Assembly: GCA_030052745.1 (NCBI GenBank)
Contig: JANBVO010000046.1
Coordinates: 215,524-279,523, forward strand
DNA: 64,000 nt
Direction: 5' to 3'
Source: Pleurostoma richardsiae
Lineage: Eukaryota; Ascomycota; Sordariomycetes; Calosphaeriales; Pleurostomataceae
Both the position numbers and the translations under genes were made by a program. The notes beneath the pieces are model-generated. The model was given only the letters and a program-made list of their open reading frames with translations. It was not told where the DNA came from and did no database searches. Positions 53,303 through 64,000 of this stretch are shown one piece after another (the stretch's first letter is position 1; every line of letters starts with the position of its first letter).

Positions 53303-56300
53303 ATGGCGTCCAATGAAGAAGCTCCCGGAGACCTGCCACCCTCCCCAGAATCGAAGGAGAAGCCAAAGGACAGACTCTCAGCAAGGCCAGCAAACGAACC
53401 CATCAGCCGATCGACGACTGCTCCTCCCATGAACAGCCTGACTCCCGAGCTCGACGATTTCGGTCTCCCTTTGAGAACAGCGCCAGCTGTGCGATATGAT
53501 GGGTCGTCCAGTGCAGGCGGCTCATTAGTTACAGAGACTGTCAGTCAGAGAGTAAATGCGGTCCGGACGTCCAGCAGTAGAACCGGTGGCAAGAACATAG
53601 CAGGCAAGCCCGATTCAAGGACGAGGAGCTCCTCACAGAAGCAATCAGGCACGGATTCGGGAGGAGAAGATGGCTTCAGACGTACTGTTTTCACGTCTCC
53701 TTCTGAAGCTGCAGCTGGCCAGACCGCCACAGTCGAGGACGACGGACCAAAGACACCCGTGCCCCCTAAAGTCAAGGCGGAAACTGCCGATACCGACGAC
53801 AGGGGAAATAACGCTGCATCCACCGTTCCAAATGAAGGCCTGCCGCCTGCAGAAAGCGAAGCCGCTGCAGAGCCAGAATTGACCGCAGTTCTCTCATCAT
53901 CTGTCGAGACGGCTGGGAAGAAAGGCAAGAATAATAGTGTGGGCGAGCCCAATAAGGTCGGGCCACAGACCGGCCACAGCAGGGAGACAAGCCTAGCAAG
54001 CACTGCGGACGTGAATGGCCTGTCTGAATTCTCGCACCAGCGTTTAACGGCCGGAAAGGAGAAGAAGGAGGAGGACGACGAAGCGGGCTGGCAGACAATG
54101 CCGGCTTACGCTCCCTATGACATATACGACGACGACAACAAGCTCATCGCTCGGGAGCATGACGAGGCCCAGGACGAAAAATATGGATATTCCGGGCTCG
54201 GGGGGGCCGGCAAGGGATACACTCGTGTTCTTTTGGATGACGATGCCGAGTCAGTGACAAGCATGGATGACAACACCCAGTACCTTTTCAAAGAAGCGCA
54301 GGGGACCAGCATGCTGGACGATGAGCAACAACGCGACGCGGTATCACAACTTCAAGCTACCAAAGACCTTCTCACCGAAGGCCAGAGGATAGCGTACGTC
54401 GGCCTAACGAGGCTGGAACTATCAGACATGGCCAAGGAGGTCGAGAGTATAGAGATAACCAGGAGCACCAAAAAGCAGGTGACACTGGCGGCGGAGGCAT
54501 TGAAGATGTGGTCCCAGAAGATGATGATCCGATTATATACACATATGGACATTAGCGCGGCGGAGCAGGTCATGATCGAACAGCTTAGCGAGCATGGCGT
54601 CATGCCCGGCGACCTGACACCTCTGCTCATGCAGAATGCACGCGTCAAGAACCCCATGGCTCAAGGGTCCCGCAATTCGACGTCGTTTCCGGTCGAAGGT
54701 AGCCCACAGTCACTCACTCTGCAATCGCCGTCCAACGAGGAAGCGGCTGGGGAAGCGCCACCGCCATACGAAGCCCAGGAGGGAGGAGAGCTTCCCGGGG
54801 TGCGAACTCCGAGCCAGCTGCCCAATACCGCGAAGATAGACATCGATCTACGATGGACTGTTCTGTGTGACCTGTTTCTTGTTCTCATCTCTGACTCCAT
54901 CTACGATGCCAGATCGAGGGTCTTGCTGGAGCGAGTGGGCAAAAGTCTCCAGATCTCCTCGCTCGACATTTGCCGATTCGAGAAGAAGGTGACAGATGCC
55001 CTGGAGATGCAGCAGCAGGCCGAGAAGGAGAACTGGAACGAAGAGCAGCACATGGAGAACCGTCGGAAGATGGCACTCAAGCGACGCTATGTTATGATGG
55101 GCCTAGCAACGGTGGGCGGAGGCCTAGTTATCGGATTGTCGGCGGGCCTTCTTGCCCCAATGATCGGAGCGGGACTAGCCGCGGGGTTCACTACCATTGG
55201 AGTAACCGGGACGAGCAGCTTCCTCGCTGGAGCTGGTGGTGCGGCTATCATCACCTCAGGCGCAGCGGCTTCTGGCAGCGTCATCGGAGTCCGCGCTGCG
55301 AACAGGAGAACAGGGGCCGTCAAAACCTTTGAATACCGGCCGTTACACAATAACAAGAGAGTGAACCTTATCGTCACCATCTCGGGATGGATGACGGGTA
55401 AGGTCGACGATGTGCGTCTCCCTTACAGCACTGTGGATCCGATCATGGGAGATATCTACTCGGTCCTGTGGGAGCCGGAGATGTTGACTAGCATGGGTGA
55501 CACCATTAACATCCTGGCGACAGAGGTAAGTTGCAAGTGATCTGTACAGTCGAGGCGGCACTGACGACCAACCGGTCTAGGCTCTCACCCAGGGACTGCA
55601 ACAATTACTTGGCAGCACGATACTCGTCAGCTTGATGGCGGCGCTGCAGCTTCCGGTGGTACTCACGAAGCTATCCTACCTGATCGACAATCCGTGGGCA
55701 GTATCGCTCGACCGAGCATGGGCGGCAGGCCTCATTCTAGCAGACTCTCTGGTTGATAGAAATCTAGGTACCAGGCCTGTCACCCTTGTAGGATACTCTC
55801 TCGGCTCTAGGGTCATATTTTCCTGCCTGCTAGAACTGGCTCGCAAGGGTGCATTTGGCCTGATTCAGAATGTGTATATGTTCGGGTCGCCCGTGGTCGT
55901 GAAGCGAGACGAGTGGGCTCGAGCACGGACTATTGTTTCTGGCCGCATGTTAAATGGATACAACCGGAATGACTGGATCTTAGGCTACCTCTTCCGTCTC
56001 ACCAATGGTGGAATCCGGCGAATCGCCGGTCTCGCACCGGTGGAGGGTATTCCCGGTATGGAGAACATGGACGTGACCGAGCATGTTGTCGGTCATATGG
56101 ACTATCGGACGGCGATGCCCAGACTGCTACGCGAGTGTGGATGGCTGGTCGAGAGCGACGAGTTCACCGAGATCGAGGATCCGGATCCAGAAAATCACGC
56201 TCAGAGGCAGAGAGAGCTCATCAACGAAATCGAGGAGGCTCGAAAGGAGCTCGAAAAGGAGAAGGAGCCGAAGGGAGGGCTGGGCGGGTTCTTTAATCGC

Positions 56301-56915
56301 AAGAAGAAGGGCCGCAAGCAGGAGTGGGAGGTTTACGAGGAGTCCGGCAATCAGCCGAAGTCCAGAACGGAAGACAGCGAAGGAAACAACCACGGAGTGT
56401 TGTTCGATGTAGACGCGATACGCGCTGAGCTGGCCAAGGAGCAGCTAGAAGTCAAGGAGCTGCAGTCGACGCTCCCTCCCATGAAAATTCCTAGTCCGAA
56501 TGCGAGCCCGGCACTGGCGTCACCTCCGAGCGTCAACCCGAGAAGTAGCCTCCGGGAGACGAAGAGCACGGATGGTGTGACACTGCATCCGTCGCAAGAA
56601 TATGCCATGTCAGAAGAGCGGACACCGACATTTCCCAAGAAGGCGCCGCCTGAAAGCTATGCCAGCCTGCAAAACAGCAGCCACGACGACGAAGGGATCC
56701 GGATGACGTTCGATACTGCGTACGAGGGAGAGATCCACAGCCCAATGCCACTGGCAAAGGAGTTCTCTGAGCCCTCGCTGGCAGCAGAGCCACCAGCACG
56801 GCCGGAGATGAAGACGTCACAGACACTCCCAAACGTCACAATCGCCGATCCATGGGCAGATCTGGACGACGAGGACTTTGGCAAGGAGAAGGAGATATCC
56901 TTGACTTTCGCATGA
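53303..56915 (+). CDS. DUF726 / TMCO4-like (yeast Mil1 family) membrane-associated alpha/beta-hydrolase-fold protein, 1185 aa, 2 exons
   Basis: Exons are 53303-55525 and 55581-56915 with a 55-nt intron. The first 400 residues are disordered and Ser/Glu-rich. A helical region and a Gly/Ala-rich hydrophobic segment (about 55095-55290; LATVGGGLVIGLSAGLLAPM and following) form one or two membrane helices. The DUF726 core follows: VNLIVTISGWMTG, DIYSVLWEPEML, then across the intron LTQGLQQLLGSTIL, and TLVGYSLGSRVIF. GYSLGS is a nucleophile-elbow motif (G-x-S-x-G) of alpha/beta hydrolases, and FGSPVV and GHMDYR fit the fold. The C-terminus has a charged helix and a disordered tail. Yeast Mil1 is linked to clathrin/AP-1 traffic; enzymatic activity is unproven. 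The start at 53303 is preferred to 53084. Confidence 0.88.
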
Positions 56916-58983
56916 GCGATACCAGTCAGGCAACATCTCTGGCTGGAGAGGGCAATAGAGAGGCGCGCTTAAAGCAATCATGAAAGCCACACGGTCTTGT
57001 GGTGTCGCAGGCATTGGTCTGGTGGGGATCGGGAGCTCTGCTGTGAGGGCACCATGTCTCCTTCAGTGCTTCTCACGTTTCCGACAACGTTGGCCTACTG
57101 GCTGCAGGCTTCTTTCGGTCAAGTGATGGAGGGCGATATGGTCTCTTATCGTGAGAGTTACAGCAGTTGGATCGATCTCTGCTGTTCTAGCCCTTTGTGG
57201 CATCCTTCGAGGGGACATGTGAAAGCGGGCAACACCGCTGAAACGCCTGTATGTGATCTATATCACCGAGGCCAGTGTTGACTGACCAGGGGGGACATAG
57301 GTGGCCCACGTCCGCAGCATCTGCGACAGGCATGCCGACGATACAGAGGAAGAGACATGCATAGCCAAATGGAAGAGGGCGGCTTCATACGGATATGTGC
57401 CTCGGGTGAGGTGCCTTTAGGGTATGAACGAGTCCCGTGGTGGTACCGCTTTGACCCACCGATGTGCCGGCCTTTCTGCAATTCACAGAAATTGTCACGA
57501 CGCGTTATGCTGCTTGCGCATCTGCCTATACTCATGCCTTATCACACAGACGTAAGGTGCATGGCACTTCGGTGAGAAGGCTGAATTGCCAGAGATTCCC
57601 AGCGTGAGCTCTCATGTTCCCGGGGATTCAGCCGGATTGGGTGGCCGGCGCCAGACACGGCCAACCGATGTACTACCGCCACCCTAGGGAGTAGGTACTC
57701 GGGGACATACCCCGTGAAGCCATTGGAAGTGGTGCAAGCGCCACATTGGGTGGCTTGTGTGTCTGGCCCTAGGCGTTTTACCTCTTCAGCTTTAGTTCAG
57801 ATTCGAACTTAGAAAATGCAAGACCACTGCCTCTGACCAACGCGCTTCACCCCGTACTGCAGCCATTACCACCTAAGAAGGCACGTGCGAGGGAACTTGG
57901 GGCTTAAGTAGGTACTGTACCTTGGTACCTAAGCACGGCAGGATTGGGTGAGGGGTGCAGATAGGGCCCTGCCTTACCTAGGTACCTAGGTATACCTTCC
58001 CAGGTGGAAATGTCTCAGGTATCTACCGGTCTACTTGTCTACCTACTTACCTACCTAGCTATTTATAGGTGGGTATCCAAAGTACCTTTGGCTTTTGGCG
58101 GCTAAATGCATCCATCCCACACCGTCCAATCCCCCTTCTGTCAGCCGCACTGGCCCACGCGGTGTCGAAAATGGTGAAGTGACAGTTCTGAAGTACTGCA
58201 CGCAGGCGGAAAGACACTGCCGCCTAGTGGGCAAGGCCAGGTTAGATGAAGCATCACTTCCTTTGAGGTCGCCTACACATGGTGCAGGCGGCTGCAATTT
58301 GCTCTACCTTCCGGGCTGGGCCCAGGTACCTAGTCTGGTCAAGGTCGGCGGACCACATGCGCTCGTTATCTCTTCTTCTCTTATTCTCTTCACTGCTCGA
58401 GCCCCTGTCGGCAAGCACCCTGGCCAAAGGAACGCACATTGGACATTCGTGGCCGCTCTGTCGATCCTGCAGGTCGTGCAGACACTCGCGAGCCTGCCAG
58501 CCAAGCAGCATAGCCTGCCAGCCAGCCTATTTTCTTACTCGCTCCTCGTCCGAGGCGCAGCCACGATGGTGGGCATGCCCTCCCCCTCGCCCTCCCCATT
58601 CAAGACCCTGGTCGTGGCTGGCTCGTTGCAGAGACTGATCCTTCAGGTCTCAGCTAGGCTGGCTGGGCTGACGGCCACAGAGTACTGTGATTGTCCAGCC
58701 GCCCGTCAGAGTCCGTCTTCCAACTCTCTCTTCTTTCTCGGTTCTCACCTCAATCCATTCATCCCCTGTTCGTCTCGCGTTTTCTGTCTATTGTCTGTTG
58801 CTTTGCTCCTGAACAATACCGCCCCGTGTCGGCAGCTCAATAGCCTCAAGCGCGTTCAGTTCGCGGCGACTCGGGTTTCTCCAGTTGATCATGCCCTGGA
58901 CTTGAATCCGCTCTTGAGCCCTCCTCCCATCCGCCTACGACATCTGTTATCCCCGCCAATTATCGGAAAAGCACCGCAACGCT
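56916..58983. other. 2-kb intergenic region with TACCTAGGTA block
   Basis: No gene is supported. It includes the repeat block 57906-58088 and a long pyrimidine-rich leader before 58984. A 331-codon open frame starting at 58095 overlaps the next gene out of frame and is rejected. Confidence 0.5.
57906..58088. repeat. TACCTAGGTA repeat block
   Basis: Contains AAGTAGGTACTGTACC, TTACCTAGGTACCTAGGTAT and CTACTTACCTACCTAGC in both orientations. One of the strongest blocks of this type in the window. Confidence 0.8.
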
Positions 58984-60431
58984 ATGCGATTGACGTTGTC
59001 TCGTGCCGGCTCCCTGACGGCGGTCGCCTTCTATGCCGTTGCAATCTCTGTAGACGCCACTGCTCAGAACAGTGTCATCACCTTCAGTGACACTGACTTC
59101 TTCGACAACAGCACCGGTGCTTCTGTGTTCCTTGTGGGTGATAGCTCAGCCTCGAGGCAGTTTGGGTGGACGACAAGCGACACCGTCTCCGTGAACGCCA
59201 TAAACCTCTGCGATGCACAGAGCGACAACGTAATAGCAACATGGTCCACGGGAGGTGCAAACACCGGCCCGCAGTCAAAAGCGGCCGCTCCTCTGTCCGG
59301 GCCGACATCAACTCAAGAAGCCTCTATGGCGTCGTCGACTGCTGCTAGTCTACAAGGTGAGTTACCTCTTAACTTATATAACGGGCTGGGAAGCCACGCC
59401 TTCACCTCGAGAAGCAGCAGGAAGCACCGACACTGACTCACCCCTTTCCAGCAACCGCGTCTAGCACAGGGGGGCTCGTGGTCGTAAACTCATTTCAAAG
59501 CCTGGCTGTCTATGCTGCTTCGGGTCTCTATCTTCAGGTCAACTGGTCGAAGCCTACTGGCCCTATGAGCGACCGTGTCAATACAGGCCAGTCTTACAGT
59601 GCGAAATTCACAGTCACCGATGATGCGACCCAGCGCGCCCAACTGGATGGGCAATACATGAGTCACGATCCCTTCAAGCAAGAAGCCAACCCTGACTCCG
59701 GTCCGACCGCTGTGGCGACCACAAGCTCAGCCGTCGACGTTGCCAGCACATCCACAGCGTCCATGGCGACTACCTCCAGCTCGCCGACCGAGGGGTCCTC
59801 ATCGCCCGATTCCAGTTCGTCCCACTCATCCCACAAAGGCCTCTCTACTGGTGCCATCATCGGCATCGCCGTTGCTTGTGGTATTGTGGGACTTGCTGTA
59901 CTAGGCCTCTTGATTTGGTTCTTCTTATTCCGCAACCGCGGAGACGGCGTTACAAACATGCCTTACGGCAGTGATCGACATCCGCGTACGCAAGATTTGA
60001 TCGTGGAGAAGGAGGCAAACGCAGGTGTCACTGAATCGCCGCACTCTCCTTACTCAGACGACGGGCATGGCATAGCTGCCGTTCCGGGCGGGCAAGAGTC
60101 GGCATTAATGGCAGCTGCCGGCACTAGCGGTGCCATTCCTGTGCCGCTTGAGCAGGTGTATGCCCCTTACTCCGACCATCCTAACAGCCCATTGCCAGGA
60201 GCTGTGCCGGTTCCCGACCGACGGGCGTCTCAGCATCGTGGCGATGATGTGCGGCAAGCGGCTGAGCCGCAGGATGGCATGCCGGATATGACAAGGTCGA
60301 GTGTGTCTCGGAACATCACGTCCAGTTATGCACATCTGGTCGAAGAGGGAATGACGCAGGACGAGATACGGAGGCTAGAGGAAGAAGAGCGACAGCTAGA
60401 TGCTGCTATCGAACAGGCCGGAAGACGGTAG
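58984..60431 (+). CDS. Secreted-type single-pass membrane protein with Ser/Thr-rich stalk (cell-surface sensor-like), 450 aa, 2 exons
   Basis: Exons are 58984-59356 and 59452-60431 with a 95-nt intron. Residues 1-28 form a signal peptide (MRLTLSRAGSLTAVAFYAVA). The ectodomain begins QNSVITFSDTDFFDNSTGAS and contains WTTSDTVSVNAINLC and a second strand-rich part (VVNSFQSLAVYAASGLYLQVN). A Ser/Thr-rich, probably O-glycosylated stalk precedes one membrane helix at about 258-280 (AIIGIAVACGIVGLAVLGLL), flanked by FRNRGDG. The cytosolic tail has Ser/Pro motifs and ends in a charged helix (EEGMTQDEIRRLEEEERQLD). The layout is that of Wsc/Mid2-type wall sensors, but no WSC cysteine domain is present. 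Role inferred from architecture only. Confidence 0.83.
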
Positions 60432-61010
60432 GCCTGCCATTTCCCAGAGGATTATCAGTGGATCTCCCTCCTATGGAAGCCCGAGTGGTTCTTATTGCAT
60501 TTGTTTGACGGAGTCGGATATACCTGGTCAATGAACCCGTTCGTTACGTGCATGGCGTCAGTTGTGTCCGGGGCTGGGAGTGGTCTCTGGAGTGATGACA
60601 TTGTTGACGATAGAAACCGTCCAATATCGATTGCTGACTACGAAGGGACGGGCGAGGTTACATACAAGAGGGACTGGCTTATAGCGCAAAATTAGGATAC
60701 ACAAGACCAGGATTTCACTCCGCAGACTGGTAGGCCACGGAACGAATCCTGCCACAAACAGTTCTGGTGCCATTGATGTACTACTGATAATTATTACAAG
60801 CTCGCCACCCAACTGTGAAGCTGTAGATTCACGGGACCGGCGATCATGCCAACTGTGAGCCGCCTGCGTCCAGTAACGCTTCGTCCGTCCCTCGCGGTCC
60901 CTCCTTCACAGAGCAGGCTTTGCCAACGCCAGCTCACACCCCAGGGCAGGCTTTGCCAACGCCAGCTCACACCCCATGGTTATGCCGTCCAAGAATCACT
61001 AGCCAGATAC
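60432..61010. other. Region between convergent genes, with a 33-bp tandem duplication
   Basis: 3' regions of the sensor-like gene (+) and TVP23 (-). It contains the perfect tandem duplication at 60913-60976 and no exon. Confidence 0.55.
60913..60976. repeat. Tandem duplication, two 33-bp units
   Basis: Unit 1 (60913-60945) and unit 2 (60946-60976 and on) both begin GCAGGCTTTGCCAACGCCAG and are identical over the first 31 bases. The duplication is therefore recent. It lies about 35 bp beyond the TVP23 stop codon, probably in its 3' UTR. Confidence 0.88.
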
Positions 61011-61889
61011 TCATCGCGAGAAGAGTCGGCCTACCATGTTGCTTGCAATATTACCAGCCAGATTGGTTGAAGAGAAAGCGCTTCCGGCGAGGTTGGAAGC
61101 GTGACTGAACTTGTCACACCTTGAAAACGCCAGTGCGTTGGTGATGGTAAGAACAAGGGCAATAGCTATGAGAAACGTCTTCGTTAGCTGCAGTGTGTAG
61201 ACAAATGTTAAACCACTGCCTAGCTCCTCGGTCGCACACAACAACCTCGACCGCAGTGGACAGAAGATGCAAGCAACGCTGAAGGTTTCGAAGGGGAATA
61301 CGAGTTGCCGAGGAAGCAACTCACCAACAAGAGGAAGCCAGATGAACTTCAGCCTAATCAAAGCCAGGATGGCAAGGCCAATCCAAAGCAGCGGCTGGAC
61401 GTAGCTGGCGAGCCAGAAAAACCGGCTGTCTGTGGCGTTGATGACCTTCGAGCCGGGCTCGCTACTCTCAAAGACCCATTTTGAATCGCCTGTCGAGGGA
61501 TCGACCTCGTTCCACCACCGCAAGCCGACGAGTCTCCGTCCGGCAATGTTCTTGACGTAGTAGAAGTCGGCTGCTAACAGGAGGATGGTGATGATGAATA
61601 TCATGACCCTTGGGTGGAAGTCAGCCATGTTCCTGCGGATTGAGGGCAGCAGCGACACGGGGAGAGATGCCTACATGTTGTCGGTGAAAAGGACGCCGAG
61701 GAGGTAGACTAGCAGGCTTGCTGGGTGGGCACGTCAGCAGGGCGAGAGAAGAACAGCCGAGCTGGAGCGGACATGAACGACGGGACAGCATGACATACAG
61801 GCGCGAAATGCAAGAAATGTGATTAGGGTGATGGGATGCGAGCTCATGCGCCAGCTCAGCGAGCCAGGCGCGGGCTGAGCGGGATCCAT
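61011..61889 (-). CDS. tvp23: Golgi apparatus membrane protein TVP23, 191 aa, 4 exons
   Basis: A conserved four-helix membrane protein of late Golgi vesicles. Minus-strand exons are 61889-61799, 61720-61675, 61608-61325 and 61165-61011. The joins give [18 protein letters not shown], then [40 protein letters not shown], and [18 protein letters not shown], which match the family closely, ending in [18 protein letters not shown]. The third exon begins after an AAG acceptor with a CTGAC branch site; the last intron is 159 nt and ends CATAG after CTAAC. Using nearer CAG acceptors would insert unrelated residues in both places. The total length is exactly in the family range. Confidence 0.93.
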
Positions 61890-62513
61890 TCTTGGAAGCG
61901 AGTCCTGTGGGAGGTTGAGAGTATAACGATTATACACGCATGTCGCGGTGTTGCGTCGTGGCAGTTTTGCAGTGTCGAATTAGTACCCACGAAACTCCCG
62001 AGTGTATGCGTTGAGCCTCGTAATTGCATGCGTCTGGTATGCGATTAGCGTGATGTTAGGGGTGGTAGCGGCAGGCCAGGTCCCCTGTCAGGGCGTCTGC
62101 CAAGCGGACCAAGCCTGCCTGGCTACTCCATTCCCTGCTCCCCTACATAGTAGCATGTGCACAATGTACCTCCCATTTCATAGTCAGGTACCTATCTGAC
62201 CTCAACATAGTACAGTAGGTACCTAATTTAGAATGGGGTAGGTACCTATCATGGTAGGTCTACCTGACCCAGGAGAAGTCGGCCGCGCACGGCAGAAACG
62301 ACTCTACGTACGTACAGTACGTAGATACCTACCTACCTACCTATCTTGGTACCGTATTTCGCGTCTCTGGTAAGGATCGCAGGACGCATCTACGTGGAGG
62401 CTTCTCTCGAAGCCACGAAGCCTCGCAGTCTCACGCGGCCGGACCCAGAAGTCTCGATCTGATCTCGCAGAAGCACGTTTCTGCCCCGTGTTCCCAAGGA
62501 GCGCGCCTTCAGC
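61890..62513. promoter_or_regulatory. Divergent region between TVP23 and the CLYBL-like gene
   Basis: Holds both promoters. The right half is a TACCTA/TAGGTA block. No exon is seen. Confidence 0.5.
62185..62353. repeat. TACCTA/TAGGTA repeat block with near-palindromic TACGTAC core
   Basis: Contains CAGGTACCTATC, GTAGGTACCTAAT, GTAGGTACCTATCATGGTAGG, a palindromic TACGTACGTACAGTACGTA, and (TACC) units at the end. It lies about 160 bp upstream of the lyase start. Confidence 0.75.
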
Positions 62514-63558
62514 ATGGTTGTCGCATCGTCTTCGGTCCTCCGCCGGGCCCTGTTATATGGTATTAGGGCTCGTTCGAGGCAATGGCCCCAGTGGACACTG
62601 ACAGCTCCTGCTCTATGTAGTTCCTGCATCATCCCCAAAGATGCTTTCCAAGTCGCTGGCGCTTACTGTCGATAACGTCACATATGACCTCGAGGACTCT
62701 GTCACTGCCGAGCAAAAGCCTGCTGCTCGGGCCGCTCTAGGAGAGCATCTTCGAACCATGTATGCATCCTCGTCCAGGCGGGCCTCCATTGGCGAGCTTG
62801 CTGTTCGTATCAATGCTGTCTCATCCCCTCATGCCCTTGAAGACCTAATGGCTCTTGCACCATTGCCGAATCTTGATGCAGTCGTGGTTCCTAAAGTGAA
62901 CTCCGCATCTGATCTGGCGTTTGTGACTGACGTCCTCCGTCACGTCGCCCCAGCTCGGCACCATGCCTCCGACATCGATGGCGAGCAGCAGCCCATTAAA
63001 CTTATTGCCCTGATCGAATCAGCGCGAGCAGTCATGGAGCTCAGCTCCATTTGCGCCGCGACACCGTACCTCTCCGGCCTCATCTTCGCGGCAGAAGACT
63101 TTGCTCTCGACTTGTCCCTGACGCGGACACCCTCGCTCCGCGAATTCCTGTACGCTCGCTCCGCCATCGCCACAGCTGCGCGCGCGTTCAAGCTGCCAAG
63201 CACAATTGACCTTGTCTGTACAACCTACCGGGGTGAGGCCGGGCGCCAGTGCCTAGAGGATGAGTGCTTGGACGGGCGACAATTGGGTTACAATGGGAAA
63301 CAATGCATCCACCCTGCTCAAGTAGACGTTGTGCAACGGCTGTTCGCGCCAAGCGAAGACGAGGTGGAGTGGAGCGTGCGGGTGCTTGTAGCGGATGAAA
63401 AGGCGAGTGCGGCCGGGAGGGGAGCCTTCACGTTAGACGGCAAGATGATTGACGCCCCTGTCGTAAGTAAGGCGAAGGCAATTGAAGATAGAGCCCAAAG
63501 ATGCGGGCTTGACGTAGAAGGAATCAAAACCAAGTGGAAGGATCAGATCTTGGAATGA
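62514..63558 (+). CDS. CitE/CLYBL-like lyase (HpcH/HpaI aldolase superfamily), 327 aa, 2 exons
   Basis: The closest family type is the citrate-lyase-beta-like protein CLYBL, which in mammals is a mitochondrial citramalyl-CoA lyase; the fungal substrate is not known. Exons are 62514-62559 and 62621-63558 with a 61-nt intron (CTGAC branch site). The join restores [20 protein letters not shown]. Further blocks are [11 protein letters not shown] (acidic metal-binding segment), LAVRINA (substrate-binding Arg), [22 protein letters not shown] (metal-binding Glu), [12 protein letters not shown] and [18 protein letters not shown]. These are the standard CitE barrel motifs. A short N-terminus (MVVASSSVL) may be part of a targeting signal. 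No other in-frame ATG lies between the upstream stop and 62514. Confidence 0.92.
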
Positions 63559-63950
63559 AGACCGGCAGCGAACAGACAAGGGAGAACCGAGAAGGATGGG
63601 AATGGGAAGGGCCTCGAATACTTTGAGGAGAGGGAATCTACAGGGGGCGACTGACCTTTCTCCTCAACCAGAGATAGCTTGACCACAACGTTAAGGCGGC
63701 TGTATATGGTCTACTTGACTTGGGTATCCTTTGAATCGAGCGATTGGAATGCGGTTTAGAAATCCAAGCGACTCGCATATCTACGAGAATGATCTATCCG
63801 TACTGTCTCAAGCATACAGACCCAAATCCTACGTTTGAAATTGAGAAACCCAAGATCTCGCCTATAACAGCATGGTCATCGCGAAGGCGGTCGCTGGAAG
63901 AGGGCTAGATACCGTACCCATTTTACGCGGTCTTCAAATCTGCGATGTGC

Positions 63951-63981
<31 letters not shown>

Positions 63982-64000
63982 AAAAGAAGGAATCTTGGCC
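63559..64000. other. 3' region of the lyase gene and end of window
   Basis: No gene is seen. The end carries the C22-A14 homopolymer. Confidence 0.5.
63950..63985. repeat. Compound homopolymer C22 then A14
   Basis: Twenty-two C residues (63950-63971) directly followed by fourteen A residues (63972-63985). Lengths may be inexact. Either a real slippage-prone tract or an assembly or library artefact. Confidence 0.85.

Noticed and set aside
58095-59090. 331-codon plus-strand frame
   Set aside because: It overlaps the signal peptide exon of the sensor-like gene out of frame, and most of it is pyrimidine-rich leader.

Overview
The window is nuclear DNA of a filamentous ascomycete, most likely a sordariomycete (class inferred, genus not identified). 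Genes are interrupted by short GT-AG introns, mostly 55-80 nt, with CTAAC/CTGAC branch sites. The proteins include fungal-specific families such as Caf120 and Tvp23. Leaders are pyrimidine-rich and intergenic DNA is moderately long. I see 22 protein-coding genes, one short inverted-repeat transposon (MITE-like), several low-complexity repeat blocks, and no tRNA, rRNA or CRISPR array. Exon joins were worked out by hand from splice signals, reading frame and recalled protein families.

0-12 kb, all on +: S-adenosylmethionine synthetase, a small secreted NTF2-like protein, an unknown 199-residue protein, an intronless GC-rich PI-PLC-like phosphodiesterase, and a 444-residue protein with a mitochondrial-type N-terminus. 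12-20 kb: an unknown charged protein (-), then on + a peroxisomal hot-dog hydratase ending in SKL and carrying a GC-AG intron, the tubulin chaperone TBCE, and a CCCH zinc-finger protein. At 20.2-20.64 kb lies a 447-bp element with 101-bp terminal inverted repeats, TA at both ends and an AT-rich core.

21-38 kb: an aldo-keto reductase (+), cytoplasmic dynein intermediate chain (-) head-to-head with ATP synthase subunit e (+), STT3 (+), a large unknown protein with four CxxC knuckles (+), UTP23 (-) and a Ptc7-like PP2C (-). 38.3-42 kb is a gene desert rich in TACCT/AGGTA blocks.

42-64 kb: CAF120 (+), a Rad53/Chk2-type kinase (+), a DUF726/TMCO4-like membrane protein (+), a single-pass surface-sensor-like protein (+), TVP23 (-) and a CLYBL/CitE-like lyase (+). 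The window ends in a C22-A14 homopolymer.

Most genes are housekeeping and unrelated in pathway: one-carbon metabolism, microtubule assembly and transport (TBCE, dynein), mitochondria (subunit e, Ptc7), peroxisome, N-glycosylation and Golgi, ribosome biogenesis, mRNA turnover and checkpoint signalling. There is no biosynthetic cluster. The most accessory-looking parts are the secreted NTF2-like gene, the PI-PLC gene, the inverted-repeat element and the palindromic TACCTAGGTA repeats, which occur only between genes.
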